From assembly GCA_038363925.1 (NCBI GenBank), contig JAQQWL010000011.1:8990001-9054000 (forward strand): DNA of 64,000 nucleotides, in the 5' to 3' direction. Below are positions 44,993 through 57,300 of the stretch, in pieces (position 1 is the first letter of the stretch; each line of letters starts with the position of its first letter). Source of the DNA: Apiospora phragmitis (lineage: Eukaryota; Ascomycota; Sordariomycetes; Amphisphaeriales; Apiosporaceae). Below the pieces are notes generated by a model. The model saw only the letters and a program-made list of their open reading frames with translations. It was not told the DNA's origin and ran no database searches. A program made the position numbers and the translations under genes.

Positions 44993-46229
44993 ATGCTCTT
45001 CACGACACAAAAGGCCGTATCGGCCCTGACGGCTGCGGCTCTGTTCACAAGCCAAGCAACAGCTCAGACATACTCGGCATGCAATCCCACCCAGCAAAGT
45101 AAGTTGTCGCAAACCTACTATTCCACGAACGCACACACACAGACCTCCAGTACTGACAGATTGTCTCAGCATGCAAACCAAACCCGGCCCTGGGCATGAA
45201 AATCAACGTTGATTTCACTCAGGGAGCAGTCGACGCCTTTGTCCCCTCCGGCGGCGCCCCTACCTATGACTCGGAGGGCGCCAAGTTTACCGTAGCGAAA
45301 TCCGGCGATGCGCCCCAGTTGACCTCGATCTTCTACATCATGTTCGGACGTGTCGAGGTTCTACATGAAGGCCGCGACCGGCGCCGGTATCGTCTCCTCC
45401 ATGGTCCTGCAGTCCGACGACCTCGACGAGATCGACATGGAGTGGCTAGGCTCGGACGACTACGAGGTGCAAACCAACTACTTCGGAAAGGGGATCACGG
45501 GCTCCTACAACCGGGGCCAGTTCAACCCAGCCAAGAACAACCAGGCCGAGTTCATAAAATACGTGGTGGATTGGGACCCCAACCGCATCGTGTGGACGGT
45601 CGGAAGCACAGTCGTGCGCCAAATGACATACAATGAAGCGGAACCCGGCCAGTACCCTCAGTCGCCCATGCAGATCAAGTTCGGCGCCTGGGCCGGTGGT
45701 GACCCGAGCAACCCCGAGGGCACCATTGGCTGGGCCCGTGGGCCGACCGACTACTCCAAGGGCCGTTCAGCATGTACATCAGGAGCATTTCCGTCACCGA
45801 CTACAGCACCGGCAAGGCCTACAAGTACGGCGACACCTCGGGTAAGTGGGAGTCCATCGTGGCCGAGGGCGGCAAGGTGTACGGCAACCAGGGCGGCGCC
45901 GGAGCCCTGACCACCAATGCGGTTGCTGCCTCCCCCACGGGAGGCTCGCCCACGGTGCCGGCGGGTGGTATCGGCAGGGGCACCAGCGCCCCCACCTACA
46001 CCGGTTCCTATGATGTGCCCGAGGGCTGGAGGATGACGCCCTCCGGAAAGGTCATACCGTCGGGTTCGGCCACAATAAGTACGTTTTCAGATTCCGCGAA
46101 CCCCCCTACCACTAATATGCAAGAAAACCATATGCTAACGTGATCCCCCTTTCAGGTCCTAACTTCGCCCTTGTTATCGCTACCGCCTGCGGCATCGCCA
46201 GCCTCGCCTTCAGCTCAATCTCGTGGTAG
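44993..46229 (+). CDS. Crh-like GH16 cell-wall transglycosylase, two frame disruptions
   Basis: Start at 44993 (CACCATG) with signal peptide MLFTTQKAVSALTAAALFTSQATA. Introns 45099-45169 and 46079-46155 join in frame (QQT|CKPNPALGM; ATIS|PNFALVIA). The catalytic GH16 motif is DEIDMEWLG, preceded by VLQSDDLDEI; also YVVDWDPNRIVWTV and FGAWAGGDPSNPEGTIGWA. The C-terminus is hydrophobic (NFALVIATACGIASLAFSSISW), consistent with GPI anchoring. Crh enzymes link chitin to beta-glucan in the wall. Breaks: one extra base near 45354-45364 (GRVEV|YMKAA) and one missing C near 45759-45766 (YSKG|PFSMYIRS). Corrected length 362 aa, normal for the family, with all catalytic residues kept. Either a damaged gene or sequence error. 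Identity is certain; the state is not. Confidence 0.85.
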
Positions 46230-47442
46230 CCTTGAACTTTTGACGACGTACAACGACCAAGGCTTCTTAACCATCATGACGGTGCCGGCAGGCTTCTCGA
46301 CCTTGGAAAGGAAAGAGCATAGTGATGGATTGGTTTAAATGCATTTAAGAGCGGGACATGACATGGCGTAATGGCGCTTGGGTTTGGTATTATCTCGTCC
46401 GATCCATTGGACGAATGAAACGACACGATGCTACGATATGATAGACAAGGAAAAAGCATATAGAAGAATGATGTGCCTCAACAGGCAATATGCTATTGTA
46501 TTAGATAAGCATTGTATGGATATCAATGGGAGTCGTTGGAGCACTAGATAGCATAACATAATACGAAGGTCTTTGGAGACGAGGGGCACGCATAGCTGCC
46601 CAACCTTGGATACATTTGTCAAGTCCATGCCGGCGTCGGAATCGTGATCTGCATGGCCGTGAAGACTGCTGATAACAACACCGAGACCCGAACCCCTGAT
46701 AGAGAGGGGCCAATGACAAGTCATCGACGCCCTTGACGCCCTTTACCCCGGATTTGCTGATCGTTACGGCATAAGCATGGGCGGGACTGGTCGAGTCGGG
46801 GCCTGGCGACCTGGCTAGGGCCGCTTATCAGCGGATGCCCCGCCAATCCAGGGATCCCGCGAGCGCCCCGCGCCCTGCTTGCCTGCCCGTTATCGCATTC
46901 CGCGTCAATACGGGGGGTTGGCTGGCGTTGGTCTTGCTTATTCCATTGGCCCATTAGGTCATATACCAGGATGTCGGTAGGACGACGTCAGCTCGTGACC
47001 TTTCACTCTAGGGCCAATCTTCTCTCTGCCAGTCAGTCGGTATTTGGTAATGGATACATGATCGGTTTGCCTTTTCGATAAGCCGCTAGAAATCGGAGGC
47101 GGGCGCTTTTCTCGGCTTTAGAGTTCAAGACCAACTCATTTTCACGCTGCACTATCTTTGCTCGCGGTCCTGTTATATCAAGGGAGGGTGGGCCGCTCAC
47201 CACGCCCTCCAGTCATGGCCCTCGTCCGTTGCCGGATCCGTCATTCCTGGACACTGACACCCAGAATTCCAGTTATAACGCGGCCAGCAACACCAACATC
47301 ATCTGTTGTTGCTACTGCCAACGCCACCCTCACGAGATTATCTGCTACTGCCAATGCTGCTGCTGTGAAGGGAAGAAGGACGTCGATACGAAGCATTACT
47401 AGCACTACTACAACTCGACCCTTCTCCACACACCTGAGAAAC
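46230..47442. other. Intergenic and 5' leader of aminotransferase gene
   Basis: About 1.2 kb. No independent gene seen. An open frame from 47215 (ATG) runs into the aminotransferase N-terminus and codes a Thr/Arg/Ser-rich stretch of 76 aa. It could be a mitochondrial-type leader, but the conserved protein starts at the Met at 47443. Confidence 0.4.
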
Positions 47443-49375
47443 ATGAGTCCGACCAATGTGGGAGGCATCGGCCTGGTCGCCGAGGAAGTCCACATCGGCA
47501 AGCAGGCCCCGGAGCCGCTCACGCTCGAGGGCATACGGGCCCGTCGAGCCAAGGCCGGCAAGCTGGATGCGCCGACCGCGTCGTACTCGGACAGTGATAT
47601 GTTCAAGGCTCCCGTGAGTTATACCCTTCCAAACCCAATGCATCATCACATTATTCACGTATGTTCATGTATGCTGACAAGTTTGTCACTAGCAATCATT
47701 CAAAAAACCTCTGGCAAAACGATGGGATCGTAAGTTGATGGATGGAGCATTTCAACTCACCCCCTTGCTCTTTTCCGGATTATAGGAGTGTGTCGGTCGT
47801 TGTCTTCTCTAACCAGCAATTTCCAGACCTCTTGAGCCCCGAGTCGGCCGCGCGGAAACCCTGCGTGCTCAAGCAGGCCGCCAAGCACCTCAAGAAGCCC
47901 GGCCTGGTCTCGCTGGGCGGCGGCCTGCCGTCCGCGGAAAACTTCCCCATCGAGCGCCTCAGCATGCAGGTGCCCTCGCCCGCGGGCGGGTTCAGCCACA
48001 CGGACAACCTAAAGGAGGTGACCATCGGCAAGCACGACGTCCGCGACCACCAGGGCGAGGGCGTGCTCGACCTCTCCATCGCGTTGAATTATGGCCAGTC
48101 CATCGGCTCCGCCCAGCTGCTGCGCTGGGTCACCGAGCACACGGAGCTGGTCCACGACCCGCCGTACGCCGACTGGCGCTGCGCCCTGACCATCGGCAGC
48201 ACGGGCAGCCTCGAGGCGGCGTACCGCATGTTCGGGGACCGGCAGCGCGGCGACGGCATCCTGACCGAGGAGTACAGCTTCAGCACGGCGCTCGAGACGG
48301 CGGCGCCGCTGGGCTTGCGCGTGTTTGGGGTCGCCATGGACGAGCAGGGGTTGCTTCCCGACAAGATGGATGAGCTGCTGAGTAATTGGGATGTCGAGGC
48401 GCGGGCGGCGCCCGCAGGCCGCGGGTGCTGTATACGGTGCCCTCGGGCCAAAACCCGACGGGGGCGACGCAGAGCGAGCAGCGGCGGCGGGGGGTGTATG
48501 CGGTTTGTCAGAAGCATGATGTCTTCATCTTCGAGGACGAGCCGTACTATTTCTTGCAGATGCAGCCATACCAAAAGGGGGCCAGTGGTAGTACCACTGG
48601 AACAACCACCACGAAACCCAATGGCGGCGAATCTACCACCAACGGCGACGCCGACGTCGAAGCCTTCCTCCGCACCCTCGTCCCCAGCCTCCTGAGTCTG
48701 GACACGGACGGCCGCGTGATGCGCCACGACTCGTTCAGCAAAGTGGTCGTGCCGGGCGCGCGCGTCGGCTGGGTCACGGCCAGCGAGCAGGTCATCGAGC
48801 GCTACATCCGGCACGCCGAGTGCTGCAGCCAGGGGCCCTCGGGCTTCAGCCAGGCCGTCCTCTACAAGCTGCTCGACGAGGAGTGGGGCCACGCCGGGTA
48901 CCTGCGCTGGCTCGCGCACGTGCGGGATGAGTACGCGGCGCGGCGCGACGCTATCCTGGGGGCGTGCGAGAAGTACTTGCCGGGGAGGTGGTTTCTTGGA
49001 CGCCGCCGGCGGCGGGGATGTTTGTACGTTTCTGGTCGCCCTTTTCTGTCTTTTTATTCGTTTCGTTTCCTTTCTATATCCATTCCATGTGGTATTTGCT
49101 GACAGAACGTCCCATAATAGCTGTGGCTCAAGGTCGACCACACCCGACACCCGCACGCGGCCAGCAAGAGCCTGCTGGCGCTCGAGGAGGAGATCTTCGA
49201 CTCGTGCATCGACAAGGGCGTGCTGTCGTGCCGCGGATCCTGGTTCGCGGCCGAGTATGACCGGCCGCTGTCGGGCCTGTTCTTCCGCACCACGTACGCG
49301 GCCGCGTCCGAGGCGCAGATGGCGGTGGCGATCGAGCGGTTCGGGGACGCGGTGCGGGGTAGCTTTGGGATTTGA
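47443..49375 (+). CDS. Aro8-like aromatic aminotransferase (fold type I PLP), two frame disruptions
   Basis: Exons 47443-47613, 47693-47729, 47827-49023 and 49121-49375. Conserved blocks: EGIRARRAKAGKLDAPTASYSDSDMFKAP, KRWDHLLSPESAARKPCVLKQAAKHLKKPGLVSLGGGLPSAENFP, TIGSTGSLEAAYRMF, YTVPSGQNPTGAT, FEDEPYYF, the PLP-lysine region DSFSKVVVPGARVGW and a C-terminal VDHTRHP...GSWFAAEYD. It transfers amino groups between aromatic amino acids (or 2-aminoadipate) and 2-oxoacids. Breaks: one base missing in a GC-rich tract near 48391-48420 and one G missing in a G run near 48978-48989 (KYLPG|EVVSWTPPAAGMF). Corrected length about 553 aa. An in-frame upstream ATG at 47215 could add a leader. Both losses lie in GC-rich or homopolymer sequence, so sequence error is plausible. 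Confidence 0.85.
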
Positions 49376-50016
49376 TGGATGATGGCGCGATTACTGGTTC
49401 GGAGGTTAGGCTAGCATGATACATGGTTTGATGATGTCGACTGGGGCGCTGTTGGCGGTTGATACTGGTGAGCAAGGTGTACCACCTCTGCGAAAGATTG
49501 AGCATTCGTAACGGTGTGGGGGCGAAGGATTGCACCAGATTATCCAGGCTAGAGACTAGACTGGGGCCATGGTCGAGTATTGGATGCATTCTGGCTTGAA
49601 TCATGTCATATATACGATACGATGAAAGGTTGAGGCCATGGCTCGATGGCCGGCATTGGTCGTATTTGCTACTTATTAGAACATGGTAGCAGGGGCAGTC
49701 CGGGGCACTCGTCGTCATCCGGCGCTCAGGGGTAACATTGCTGGAGCTGGAGGCCAACATCTAATGTTATAGTCTTGCTGCGTTATGGGAGCTTTCTATT
49801 AGTACTAACTGGTTATCTATTCAGCCATCAAGTCATGGCCTGTAAAGAGCCTCTTACGTAGTAGTGTTAGGTCCCATAATGGGCTTTCAATCTATGGAAC
49901 TCTAGTTCGATGACAATTTGGAAATATATACGGCGATCCAATCCATCCAAGGAAACGATGTACACACCCCTGGTCGATTACTTTCGCTCGCTCGTTCGCT
50001 CCAGCTCATCACCTTC
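49376..50016. other. Intergenic between convergent genes
   Basis: About 640 bp between the 3' ends of the aminotransferase (plus) and the GH94 gene (minus). No gene seen. Confidence 0.5.
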
Positions 50017-52530
50017 CTACGGTACAGTCACAGACAACTGATACGTCTTGCCTGCCTCAATGCCAGTGAACCTGGCCTCCGGCAAGACCTTGCCCTCGTG
50101 CTCGACCGTGACCTCCTGGACGTCCGGCGACCGGCGGATGTCGACGTGGAAGACGGCGCCGCGGAACTTGCGCTCGACCCGGACGCGGTCCCAGTGCGAG
50201 GGCAGCTGCGGGCGGACGCGCAAGCCCTCCGGGTCGCCGCGCAGGCCGCAGAGGCCCTCGATGAAGCACCGGTACACCCACGACACGGTGCCCGTGTTGA
50301 ACAGCTGGCTCGACCGCCCCGCCGTGCGCGGCAGCTCGCGCCAGCCGCCCCGGTAGTAGTTGGGGATGTAGACGGGCAGCTGCCCGCGCTGGCGGTAGTC
50401 GGCCTCGTCGGGGCCGGGGATCATCTGGCGTAGGTAGCGGTAGGCTCGGTCGGCGATCTCGGCCTTTTCTTCCTTGGTTATGGTGGTGGTAGTGGTGGTG
50501 GTGGTGGTGGTAGTGGTGGTGGTGCAGGTGGTGGTATCATCGTCGCTGCTGCTGCTGCTATCGGTTGTGGTGGCACGCTCGCCCAGCGCGTACAGGCTGT
50601 AGATGTAGAACACGGCCGCGTGGTTGTACACGGACCCGTTCTCGCCCTGGCCCGGGTACTTCTGCGTCACGCGCCCAACGTCCTCGCGCATCGCCGTATA
50701 GGGCGGCGCGAACATGACGAGGCCGTACGGCGTCGCCAGCTGCGCCTCGACCTGCTCCATGACGGCGCGCCGCTGCGCCGCCGTCGCTGCGGCCCCGCCC
50801 AGCAGCGCCCACGCCTGCGGGTTGAGCCAGAGCCGGCCCTCCTTGTCGTCCCGCACGCCGAACGCGACCCCGTCGTCCGTGATGCCGCGCGCAAACCACG
50901 CGCCGTTCCAGAAGTGCGCGTTGGCGGCCCGGTTCACGTCGGCGGCGCCGTCGCGGTAGCGCTGGGCCAGGTTTTCGGAAGGGCGGTGCTGTGCGCACAC
51001 GTCGGCCCACAGGTTCAGCGCGTAGGCCGTCGCCACCGTCAGCCAGCCGGACACACCCTTGCCCTTCCAGCCCGCCATGTTCATGGGGTCGCACCAGTCG
51101 CCCTGCGCGATGTAGTGCAGCCCGCGCTCGTCGCGCGCGGCGTCGGACAGCAGCCAGTCCATGGCGCGCGCGAAGCGCTCAAAGGCCGTGTAGACGGCGC
51201 CGTGGCCGTCGCGGATCGGCTCGTCGAGCAGGGCCCAGTCGCCCGTCTCGGCCAGGTAGATGTCGAGGGCGACGGGCAGCCAGACGCAGTGGTCCGTGTG
51301 CGGGACCTGGTTGATGTACTTCAGCTCGGCGCCCTCGACCAGGATGATGCCGTCCGGCATCGCGCCCGACTTTTCTTGTTGGGACAGCGCCGTCACGAAG
51401 GCCTGCTGCGCCACGCCCGGCTGGATGTAGCTCATCCCCATGTTGTCCTGCATGTAGTTGCGCGTCTGCGGGTCCGTCGTCAGCCGGTTCACGTCGCCGT
51501 GGTAGTAGCCCTGGCGCGGCAGCCAGTGGTTGACGAGGTTGTCGAGCGCGCCGTCGGGCGTCTCGACGCGCAGGCAGCCGCTGCCCGCCGCAATGTAGGC
51601 GGCATAGTCGGCCGCCGTCTGCGCGAACCCGGCCGCGCTCAGGTACCGCGCCTTCATGGCCCGGATCTCGGCGTCGTCGAGCGCGGGGCCGAACAGGAAC
51701 CGGTACTCGCGCTGGCCCCCGTCCCCGTCGGGCGCCAGCTCGACGCCCCGGTACTGCACCGCGGCCGCGGGCGTCTCGTACAGGGCGTCGCCGTTCTTCA
51801 GCGCCGGCTCCTGGGTCGCGCTGGGGTTGTGCAGGCCGCCCTCGCCCTCGAAGGCCTCCTGCATCGCCTCCCAGGCGTCGGGCGGCGTCTCGCACAGGAA
51901 GTACGTCTTGTCCTTGAGCTGCTTGTTCTTGAAGTAGTCGGGCGCCTTCTGGTAGGGCGTGACGCTCGTGCCGACGATGCCGGCCAGGTCCTCCCGCCAG
52001 ACGGCGCCCTGGTTCATCCACGACATGTAGCCGATGGTGAAGTACGGGTAGACGCTGACCCTGCGCGGCCTGCCCGACGTGTTGGTCACGCGCACGCGCC
52101 ACAGCTCGGCGACGTCGTGCGTGGGGATCACCAGGGTCATCTCGACGCGGATGCCGCGGTACTCGGCCCGCCAGGCGAGGTCGGCCTTGCCGACGGAGAA
52201 GACGTAGTCGTCCAGGGGCGCGCGCACGGGCTCGTAGGGCGCCGAGAACAGGTCGCCCGTCTCCTCGTCTTTCACGTAGACGAAGCGGCCCGGGTGGTGG
52301 GCGTAGTAGGCCTGCTCGGGCTGCATGAAGGTCCGGGCCTCGAGGTTGGGCGCGTGGGCGTACTTGGCCGGCTCGGGCTGCATGAACTGGGCCACGGCGT
52401 AGCCCCGGCACGTCATCTGGATCATCATCCGCTGGTTCCACAGGAAGCCGCCCGCCTTGGGCATCGCCGTCGGGCTGTACAGCTCGTACCGGCTCCCGTC
52501 CTGGGTCGGGCCCAGCAGCGGAGGTGCCAT
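50017..52530 (-). CDS. GH94 phosphorylase, cellobionic acid phosphorylase-like
   Basis: Single exon, 837 aa from the Met at 52530, whose context (AACCATGGCA) is better than the upstream Met at 52578. The N-terminal part has [47 protein letters not shown]. The catalytic region includes [13 protein letters not shown], where Asp 478 aligns with the GH94 general acid, plus [22 protein letters not shown] and [17 protein letters not shown]94 enzymes phosphorolyse beta-glucosides. The motif set matches the cellobionic acid phosphorylase group described in Neurospora and Xanthomonas, which splits cellobionate into glucose 1-phosphate and gluconate downstream of lytic polysaccharide monooxygenases and cellobiose dehydrogenase. 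No signal peptide, so cytosolic. A Ser/Asp/Thr-rich insert is coded at about 50475-50575. Intronless, which fits bacterial descent. Confidence 0.9.
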   Translation of the reverse strand: MAPPLLGPTQDGSRYELYSPTAMPKAGGFLWNQRMMIQMTCRGYAVAQFMQPEPAKYAHAPNLEARTFMQPEQAYYAHHPGRFVYVKDEETGDLFSAPYEPVRAPLDDYVFSVGKADLAWRAEYRGIRVEMTLVIPTHDVAELWRVRVTNTSGRPRRVSVYPYFTIGYMSWMNQGAVWREDLAGIVGTSVTPYQKAPDYFKNKQLKDKTYFLCETPPDAWEAMQEAFEGEGGLHNPSATQEPALKNGDALYETPAAAVQYRGVELAPDGDGGQREYRFLFGPALDDAEIRAMKARYLSAAGFAQTAADYAAYIAAGSGCLRVETPDGALDNLVNHWLPRQGYYHGDVNRLTTDPQTRNYMQDNMGMSYIQPGVAQQAFVTALSQQEKSGAMPDGIILVEGAELKYINQVPHTDHCVWLPVALDIYLAETGDWALLDEPIRDGHGAVYTAFERFARAMDWLLSDAARDERGLHYIAQGDWCDPMNMAGWKGKGVSGWLTVATAYALNLWADVCAQHRPSENLAQRYRDGAADVNRAANAHFWNGAWFARGITDDGVAFGVRDDKEGRLWLNPQAWALLGGAAATAAQRRAVMEQVEAQLATPYGLVMFAPPYTAMREDVGRVTQKYPGQGENGSVYNHAAVFYIYSLYALGERATTTDSSSSSDDDTTTCTTTTTTTTTTTTTTITKEEKAEIADRAYRYLRQMIPGPDEADYRQRGQLPVYIPNYYRGGWRELPRTAGRSSQLFNTGTVSWVYRCFIEGLCGLRGDPEGLRVRPQLPSHWDRVRVERKFRGAVFHVDIRRSPDVQEVTVEHEGKVLPEARFTGIEAGKTYQLSVTVP
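50478..50570 (-). repeat. ACC/ACT trinucleotide run coding poly-Thr, plus AGC run
   Basis: Within the GH94 gene the plus strand shows a TGG/TAG/GGT repeat and a GCT repeat, read on the minus strand as Ser, Asp and about 20 Thr codons interrupted by one Cys. The neighbouring protein sequence ([10 protein letters not shown] and [12 protein letters not shown]) is normal family sequence, so the run is an expanded loop. Confidence 0.9.
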
Positions 52531-53267
52531 GGTTGCTGCTGTCGCTGTTGCTGGTGGTTGGTTTAATCCACTCACCACGGTGGCAGTGGCGGAATGCAGC
52601 CTTCCGGTGACCCTTCGTCTAATTTCGGAGGAGATGGTGTGGGCGGGAAGACTTGCGCGGTTTTGGCGGCTGGGAATGACTCAGGGGAGCACTTTGAATC
52701 GCGGTTTGAAGAATGACAAGGAGGCGCCCGGGGGAGACTGCAAGCAAGAGACGGGAAGCAGAAGGTCACGAAAATGGGATTTAAAGACGCGAGGAATTGA
52801 TCGTATGTCGTTCGTTCTCAATTCATGACTCCCGGGACCAGACTTCAGGCTAAAGGTCCAACGGCCCGGTTGACCGGCTGGGTCATTCCGCATCTCGGGA
52901 GTCGGAGTGGCATCGTGACCACGTTTGAGTGGATCTTTGCCGCAGAGAGCCTCGACATGGGTCACCATTTCAATCAGACTTCGCTCCGCCAAGAGCGACG
53001 TGTCATTTTCCATTTGATTTCATTGTACTATCCACGACTCGGAAGGAAAAGGGGAATCTCAGAAGAGAAATCTTGACTCTCCGTCGCCGAACTGTCTTTG
53101 CCGAGCATGCCAAGCCCATGAGAGGCTCTTCCTGCATGCTTGGCACTGCCAACAGGAAGCTCGGTTTCGGGGATCCTCTTCGAGAAGATTATCCTGCTCC
53201 AGAATCAGCAGAACGGGCAGGTCTTCGCAATTTAAGCCACAATTATCCTTTACGACGGTCTCCGTGA
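52531..53267. other. Upstream of GH94 and unresolved sequence
   Basis: Holds the presumed GH94 promoter. Open frames here have no recognisable domain. Confidence 0.4.
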
Positions 53268-53669
53268 TTGACATTGACGACGGGCGATGGGAGACATTGC
53301 GACTCAACCTCGTTGTTCGTTCTCTGCTCATTGGCCTGGGACTTGGGCTACTTGGAATGCGAAGGCCGCGCGCTATATCCTTCAATGGGGGGTGGCTCTG
53401 CAATTGCTTCCTGGGAACTTTGGTCTAGGGTCCGCTCAATTTCCTATGCTGTAAAAAAGACAACCAGCGGCGACCACGGATATGAACAGGCAGTAGTAAT
53501 CGATGGAATGGCCGTCATCGCCGAAGCATGTCAGGAGCCCTTCTGGTACTTGACCAATCGCGATAGCCAAGAGGATATAGGCCTTCTTGCAATAATGGTT
53601 TTGGTTGATTTCGAGCAGGATCCGGTCAAGGAAACCGATTCGGTTCCTTGGGCATCTGCTGAACTCTAG
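53268..53669 (+). other. Unrecognised reading frames, possible gene remnant
   Basis: An open frame of 133 codons; its second half reads GDHGYEQAVVIDGMAVIAEACQEPFWYLTNRD, which has protein-like composition. In another frame just upstream, VSVIDIDDGRWETLRLNLVVRSLL also looks protein-like. Together they may be two frames of one broken gene (about 53230-53700). No family recognised. The interpretation is a guess from composition. Confidence 0.25.
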
Positions 53670-54004
53670 CTCGAAGTTTTGGTCAAGGGGTCGTTGCTGT
53701 CCAACCCACGCTGAATGAATTTGATGGCTGGAGAAAGCCAGGGGAAAACGCCATCCGCGAGTTCGGCCAACTCATGTATCATGATATTGCAAACGTCTGG
53801 GTCTTTTTTTCGTATAGCGCTTGGAAGGATTGGCCACCCTTCAGGGAGTCGCTAACATGGCCTGTCATATTCTAAGGTGGGGTAGAGATGCTTTCGGAGA
53901 CTGGAAGCTACTGAATTAAAACACAGGCTTTGACCTGACTATTAGAGACTTGGCACATCCTATAGGAGTCCGGGTTTCTGGCATGTCAAGGCCCAAGAAT
54001 ATTA

Positions 54005-54376
54005 TTACCAGACTGTCTCCATGTCTTTAGTTTCAATGCTAGGCTTATACAGCAGGTCCATCAGTCTCAGCCTGATATAGGCGAGGGAATAGATATCGTG
54101 AGAGTTCAGTGACAGCTTGGAGTATGTAGGCCACGATATTTGCTTCAGCCCTCGCAGGTATTTTACTGCTAGTCGCCGGTCTTCCAAAATCCAAAAGAAG
54201 ATGTTCACCACCACCAGCGATTTGGGGCCCGCCCGTCCCGAGTCCTGGACAGTTTGAAGATTTATTCGCGCAGATTGCTGGTCAAAGCCAGTCTTCTCAA
54301 GTACTTGGACAATTCTTCCCACTTGTTGATTGTCTCGGTGCAGATCAGTACCGGTACTATATAAAGCTAAGTTCAA
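54005..54376 (-). other. Unrecognised 123-aa reading frame
   Basis: The minus frame has balanced, protein-like composition (GRIVQVLEKTGFDQQSARINL, LEDRRLAVKYLRGLKQISW, SLAYIRLRLMDLLYKP) with no repeats or Arg/Pro/Ser bias. No domain, signal peptide or clear partner exon seen. It may be a small gene or part of a decayed one. Confidence 0.25.
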
Positions 54377-57300
54377 AATAATGAGCTTTAGGTAGAGGAA
54401 CGTACTTGGTGTTAACCAGGACCATCATCCTCGGCGTGCTTTCTAGCTTCCTTTGGTTTGACCAATTGCGCCCGAGTCCTGCTCCTCTTCGGCATCGATC
54501 GAGAGGCCGCCATCGTATGATGGCGGAGTCTCCCTCGCTTCCGGGCTTTGCTTTAATCGAGTACGATGGGCAACGCCTCAGTGGGGGGTCTTGGTCCCTT
54601 TTAAGCGCTTCTTCTAGATGCTGGTCCAGGAAGGGTCGAGCCAGCTGTGCGGTACCGGCACTCAGCTATCTCTGATCAGTTCAATGTGAGCAACACGGTG
54701 TTCGCAAAGGTGGTAACTACGTGTTCGACACCACAGGGAGCTTAACGATTTAACTTTACAACCGCTCAGCTGTGTAGGCCGTGAAACCTGCCGACTCTCG
54801 GCGTTAGTGTTATTACTCTTTTTTGAATAAACGAGATGCCTCAAGGGGGAATAAAGGCAACCCCTCGAATAAACGATATATCCATCCCCCGAGACACTGG
54901 GATAATGAGGAATAACGGCTAGAATAGGAAGGTATAATCCCCGAAAGTCGTTTACTAGGGACACTCGTTCATTCTCTTACCTTTCAGGCACTGTCACTTG
55001 CCGAAGGCTCCTGGCTGTCCGCCGACTATCAGGATGCTCCTGGAAAGCAGCATTGTCGCTCCACACACTACAGGGCCAGCTGTACTTCCATCATTTGACA
55101 ACCTATGGCTCAGTCTTCTAGGGCTTTTGGTCTCCGTATTCGGCCCAGAACATATCCTCCTGATCTGCCAGCAATCTTGATTCCCTCTCTTTCGAACGTA
55201 AAAGTCCGGTAATGGACCTGCTTTACTGACAGATTGCGCATTCAACTGGGTTTTCTCGTCTGGACGTTAGATTCCGACGAAGCTAAAGAGAACGAGCTCG
55301 AAGGTGTGCTGCACCAAAATGGTGTAGACGACACCCATCGAAGCTAGCGTGCTTCGATCTTACACTGTTAAATTAAAGAAGCTGCTGGCTGGGCCGGCAT
55401 TTATGTGGTCCGCGAGGTTCTCTACAAAGGCCAAATTGCCTCTCTCGAAGACCTTCTACAAGGCCGAGAGACCCCGAGGCTTCGAACGGGAGCAACCCGG
55501 TTAACGATCACATTAGAGGATGGGGGAGCAGCTTCTATCCGGGGAAGTGGGAGCGGCTATCATCGCGGGTCCTGTGAGCAAGAGTCCTCCGGCAAAGACG
55601 CCCGAGTATCTCAGACCGCCTCCTTGTATCTTCGGCAGACTATTACCCCGTGGGTAATACCACTCAGCTCTCTCTTCCCATGTTATGCACTTTTCTTCTT
55701 CTTCTTCCTTCTGCTCCTTCTGTTTTATATGTCCTAGGCATGATCAGGCCATTGGCATAAAACCTACTAGTGCTCAGCGTTGTAGATGTTGGTGCGCTAA
55801 CCCTTGCACTATACCTGTGCTTCCATCGCAACGCGGCGTCGCCTGGGGAAGTCTGGGTAACCCGATGACAGTCTAGGACAGGACTAGAATTGAGGCACAA
55901 TAGGCTCCATTAACAGTCCTTCTCATTATATATCTCGGAAACAAATCATATAGACACTTTAATATTGTCTCCTTGTCTATAACCTAACATTCTGTCATTC
56001 CACAATGGACAAACGGGAAGGGAGCCAATGCAACCTCTCAAAAGCCAAACTCGTCCCCTTCTCAAATGCTGTGCGCCTAGAATACTCCAAGGGGTCGCGT
56101 TAGGTTGAAAGGTCCATCCCTCTCTACAGCTACAGATATTTCATCTCTACATGTTAGTGTGGGCCGGAAGAGCGAACCCCCCTTACTGAGCGTGCGAGGT
56201 ACAGCGGCCAGAGCAACAGATAGATTACTTCATCATATTAGCAAAGTCGCTGGATACAAGACCGTGTAGGTGCATCGTGAACAGAGCCTACGATAACACA
56301 CGGCTTAGTACTCTTACGATAGATATTAACGGGCACCGAAAACGATAAGACAATAAAAGAAACCACAAGACGTTGAGAGACTCGCTCACTCACCGTCATT
56401 ATAATTTGTGAGCAACCAATCTGATGTGGCAGCACGCTACAGCATGTTTCAGTGCGGGATGAAGGCACATCAAGGTTTAGGAAGGCCTTATGTGCCCCAT
56501 GCGGTGAGCGCATGTTCAGAAGGGATGAATTGGTATGCGCTCAGACATCAAGGACCTGTATATATGACATGAGATAGACCCGGTAGATAGATGCGAAACT
56601 CAAGGCTTTGAACCCCCGCCTCTCAGGACCTACCACGCTGACCGACTGCTCACATAATTATAACTAGCTTATTAGAGTCCTTATACCACACTTAGGCGTC
56701 ACATTATATACTTAAGGGGCACACGACACATACGAGCTACCCCTATTTGACCTCGCACGCCGCAGCCCCTTTTCTTAGACCGCTCCCAGGAACCAAGGAT
56801 AGCTCGCATATTCATGATCCGTGCGACCTCTGCACTTGACAATTGCATGTCCGGTGTCTAAAATCTACAGCGTATTGCTTATCCCAAGGCTTGAGTCCAG
56901 ACGGAACCACTCGTACAGGGGGACTTGCACAAGGGGAGGAGTCTCCGAAAACGTTCTACAAGTCATGTAGATGCATTCAGTGAAATGCTAGCCGTACACT
57001 GGAATACACGGGGAAGGAAGAAGAAGACCAACCCCCCCCCCAATTAAGCGATGAATTGAATAATGTTTCCAAAACAGATACGATCCACGGCCAGATGATC
57101 GGCTCGCATCATTTTACGACTGCAACGTAGCAGTGCAGATGAGTCCATCAAAAGCCGCGCCGGATGTAAGGTCTGGCCGGACTCAGAATCAATCCGGCAA
57201 TCTCCAATCCAATTGACTTTTTGATCTTCTCCTGCCGGCTTTACGTGTTGCTTATATATGTGTCGACAGTTCACCAGTTGACGTACATCCTGGATACACA

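Noticed and set aside
50620..52566. 648-codon open frame on the plus strand
   Set aside because: Antisense shadow of the GC-rich GH94 gene with Arg/Val/Gly-rich composition.
53059..53403. Cys-containing minus frame (CWQCQACRKS) that might be a zinc protein
   Set aside because: Only one short cluster, no known spacing, and the opposite strand is equally protein-like.
54780..54965. Possible LTR or transposon end (repeated GAATAAACGA words)
   Set aside because: Only two short words, no terminal repeats, target-site duplication or coding remnant seen.
56600..56660. Minus-strand sequence resembling a tRNA D arm and B box (GGGGGTTCAAAGCC)
   Set aside because: The T stem and anticodon stem do not pair and no acceptor stem can be formed. 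Too weak to list as a feature.
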